Shown: positions 34,552-36,298 of the stretch, in pieces
How the letters are laid out: the number at the start of each line of letters is the position of its first letter
How positions within the stretch are numbered: the stretch's first letter is position 1
NCBI GenBank assembly: GCA_004556655.1
Contig: SFGF01000034.1
Coordinates: forward strand, 1-36,298
DNA: 36,298 nucleotides
Direction: 5' to 3'
DNA from: Lachnospiraceae bacterium
GTDB taxonomy: Bacteria; Bacillota; Clostridia; Lachnospirales; Lachnospiraceae
The notes under the pieces: model-generated
Database searches by the model: none
Seen by the model: the letters and a program-made list of their open reading frames with translations, nothing else
Told to the model about the DNA's origin: nothing
Position numbers and translations under genes: made by a program

Positions 34552-35823
34552 ATGGTGGAAAAGCAGCCTGTAAATGCAAACGGGAAAGACAAAATCTTTG
34601 CAGTCATTTATTTTTTGGTAGGATATGGCTTGATCTATGTGTTTACTGAATATTGGAATTTTCAGAGGAATCTGGCACTTTTTACGGTGACTTACGCAGT
34701 AGTAGTTTTATGGTACCTTTGGCAGAAAGGTAAACACCCATCGACAGAGAGTTATTTCTGGCTGCTTATCATGCTGTCCTTGGGGATTCCTTATGCGTTT
34801 TGGAGCGTTTTACCTTTTCTTCAGGTGATTGGCTTGATTTTTGTTGCAGCGTACTGGACTTTATCAGTTTCCGGTCACATGCTCCTACAGGGAAAAACAT
34901 CTCAATTTGTTTTTTTTGACTGGTGGAATTCGATTGCCGTGGTGCCGTTTTGTAACTTTACCTGTCAGTTTCGAGTTCTCTTCGGAAATAATAAACAGGA
35001 TGAGAAAGAAGATAAGGAACATCAGGTTTTAGCTGTCCTGCTGGGAATGGTGATCGCGGTACCGGCGCTTTTGATCATACTGCCGCTTCTGTCCCTGGCT
35101 GATGCCGGGTTTGAGCGAATCGTAGGAGAGTTGATTGATTATATTGCAGAGCATCTGTTTTTGACGATCATGAGAATTATTCTGGCAGTTCCGGTGGCTT
35201 CCTATCTGTTTGGTCTGGTTTTTGGAAGCATCAGCGGGAGAAATACGGACAGAATCCAAAGGGAAGCTATTGCAGAGACAGGAAAGGCTGTGAGAAAGAT
35301 TCCTGATATAGCATCGGGAACGGCGTTAGTCATTATTTGTCTGGTGTATGTTGTGTTTATGGGGATCCAGGGGGATTATTTGTTTTCTGCATTTCTTGGT
35401 GTCATGCCGGAAGGATTTACGTATGCGGAATATGCCAGAAGAGGATTTTTTGAATTATGCCAGATTGGCGCATGGAACTTGATCCTTCTGGGATGTGCAG
35501 GCATCTTTTCCAAGACAGAGACGGGTAAAAACAAAGTTTTTCGTATCATGGCCGTCTGCCTTTCTGTTCTCACACTGATGCTACTTCTGACAGCGGCGAG
35601 TAAGATGGTTCTGTATATCTGGGCGTATGGTTTGACGGTGAAGCGTGTATTGACCATGGTATTTATGATCTGGATGGGGTTCGTATTTGTCTGCGTGATG
35701 ATTCGGCAAAAAAAAGAGATTTCTCTGGTTCGTCTCTGCGTGATGGTGGGGGCAGTATTTTTCAGTTTGCTGTGTATATTTCCTGTGGAAAGATGGATTG
35801 AAATTTATAATACGTGGCGATGA
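34552..35823 (+). CDS. DUF4173 (DUF4153-type) multi-pass membrane protein
   Basis: 423 aa with about ten hydrophobic segments. The family signature GFTYAEYARRGFFELCQIGAWNLILL is present near residue 285, and the C-terminus VERWIEIYNTWR corresponds to the usual N-P-D-x-W-I-x-x-Y-N end of DUF4173 proteins. Function unknown; such genes often sit near regulators or envelope genes. GGGGAGGA precedes the ATG by about 7 bases. The 53-base repeat array begins 22 bases after its stop, and no terminator intervenes, so the array is probably in its 3' UTR. Confidence 0.85.
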   Translation: MVEKQPVNANGKDKIFAVIYFLVGYGLIYVFTEYWNFQRNLALFTVTYAVVVLWYLWQKGKHPSTESYFWLLIMLSLGIPYAFWSVLPFLQVIGLIFVAAYWTLSVSGHMLLQGKTSQFVFFDWWNSIAVVPFCNFTCQFRVLFGNNKQDEKEDKEHQVLAVLLGMVIAVPALLIILPLLSLADAGFERIVGELIDYIAEHLFLTIMRIILAVPVASYLFGLVFGSISGRNTDRIQREAIAETGKAVRKIPDIASGTALVIICLVYVVFMGIQGDYLFSAFLGVMPEGFTYAEYARRGFFELCQIGAWNLILLGCAGIFSKTETGKNKVFRIMAVCLSVLTLMLLLTAASKMVLYIWAYGLTVKRVLTMVFMIWMGFVFVCVMIRQKKEISLVRLCVMVGAVFFSLLCIFPVERWIEIYNTWR

Positions 35824-35845
35824 AGAATAGTATTATTGAAAACAT

Positions 35846-36139
35846 AACCGTATATTGGTCATGATTAATACGGTTGAAAAAGTGAAAATGAAAATAAAAC
35901 TGTATATTTGCCATGGATAATACGGTTGAAAAAAGTAAAAATGAAAATAAAGCTGTATATTTGTCGTGGATAATACGGTTGAAATATGCGAAATCGAAAA
36001 TAAAGCTGTATATTTGCCATGATAAATACGGTTGAAAAATGTGAAATTGAAAGTATAACCGTATATTGGTCGTGATTAATACGGTTGGATAATATGATAA
36101 TAAAACCTCGACCGTATCTTTGGTTCAATCCATACGGTT
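35846..36139 (+). repeat. Six tandem 53-base hairpin repeats
   Basis: Left arms begin at 35846, 35898, 35951, 36004, 36057 and 36110, a period of 52 then 53 bases four times. Each unit is an 8-base left arm (AACCGTAT or variants AACTGTAT, AGCTGTAT, GACCGTAT), a 14-base loop (mostly ATTKGYCRTGRWWA), an invariant right arm ATACGGTT and an A-rich spacer of about 23 bases. All left-arm changes are C to T or A to G facing G or T, so every stem still pairs as + strand RNA through G-U pairs. It is not CRISPR: spacers are alike. Function unknown. Confidence 0.9.
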
Positions 36140-36173
36140 ATGATTGTTCTTTTTGAGTTTTAAGCTGAATCGT

Positions 36174-36202
36174 AAAGGGGCTGTTGGCAGCCCCTTAAAG
36201 TT
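36174..36202 (+). terminator. Terminator-like hairpin at the intron insertion point
   Basis: AAGGGGCTG (36175-36183), loop TTGG, CAGCCCCTT (36188-36196), then AAAGTT. The expected T run is missing exactly where the intron begins, as if the intron had inserted into or beside it. Confidence 0.65.
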
Positions 36203-36298
36203 GTGTGCCGAGCATGGCACTAATCTTACTGGTGAAAGTCCAGTCACGGGTATTTACCGCCAAGTGTAGTGATCCACAAGTCGATACCAGTAATGGTA
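36203..36298 (+). mobile_element. Group II intron, 5' end (continues beyond window)
   Basis: The sequence starts with GTGTG, the group II 5' splice-site consensus (GUGYG), then a GCCGAGCATGGC hairpin and domain-I-like text including CTGGTGAAAGTCCAG, a stem whose loop and flank recur in bacterial group II introns. Only 96 bases are present; the rest of domain I, the reverse transcriptase and domains V-VI would lie to the right. The position just downstream of a terminator-type hairpin is the known habit of class C group II introns. Class assignment is inference. Confidence 0.65.

Noticed and set aside
35865..36128. Minus-strand coding ORF of 87 codons
   Set aside because: It is a read-through of the 53-base repeat; 53 is not a multiple of three, so the frame shifts each unit and no protein repeat is maintained.
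35846..36139. CRISPR array
   Set aside because: The between-repeat segments are near-copies of each other rather than unique spacers, the repeats are degenerate, and no cas gene is present.
1..36298. tRNA or rRNA genes
   Set aside because: No cloverleaf with a GGTTCGA-type T-arm and no conserved rRNA segments were found on either strand.

Overview
The window looks like a piece of a chromosome from a low-to-mid GC, Gram-positive, anaerobic gut Firmicute, most likely of the Lachnospiraceae (Blautia/Ruminococcus/Dorea-like). The reasons are strong AGGAGG-type ribosome sites, frequent TTG/GTG starts, U-rich intrinsic terminators, and the order dgt - dnaG - rpoD - trmK - nif3 - nucleoside kinase - rnpB. 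No database was searched, so the family-level placement is inference.

Layout. (1) 1-7.9 kb is a sugar or sugar-acid utilisation locus: the end of a Gfo/Idh/MocA dehydrogenase, a lipoprotein binding protein with two ABC permeases, a TIM-barrel isomerase/epimerase and a creatininase-family hydrolase. These face a convergent zinc alcohol dehydrogenase and a divergent FCD-type GntR regulator. The 404-base gap between the last two carries two copies of a 12-base palindrome that are probably operators. (2) 7.9-8.25 kb holds a small gene for only the C-terminal tail of an Rpn/PD-(D/E)XK transposase-like protein, with its own strong promoter and terminator. (3) 8.25-12.0 kb is a purine operon, purE-purM-purN-purD. 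(4) 12.2-13.0 kb is an unrecognised membrane protein on the minus strand. (5) 13.3-20.95 kb is the replication/transcription cluster, ending in rnpB (RNase P RNA). (6) 20.99-21.24 kb is an intergenic stretch with two identical 43-base repeats and a fold that looks like an undescribed structured RNA. (7) 21.2-25.9 kb is maf, a hotdog thioesterase, a GH36 alpha-galactosidase and a GH4 glycosidase. (8) 26.0-27.8 kb is a decayed small ORF and a MATE exporter (minus). (9) 27.9-35.8 kb is carB without carA, a protein resembling a stripped-down RpoD, a MecA-like class B penicillin-binding protein and a DUF4173 membrane protein. (10) 35.85-36.3 kb is six 53-base tandem hairpin repeats, a terminator-like hairpin and the 5' end of a group II intron that runs off the window.

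How the genes fit together. Most of the window is housekeeping: purine and pyrimidine precursor synthesis, dNTP control, priming, the main sigma factor, tRNA and RNase P functions, and wall synthesis. The accessory content is carbohydrate use at 1-7 kb and 22-26 kb. The least explained elements, and the best candidates for new biology, are the sigma-like protein at 31314-32114 (core-binding part kept, promoter-recognition parts missing), the structured repeat region at 20990-21223, and the 53-base hairpin array at 35846-36139, in which base changes keep RNA pairing on one strand only.
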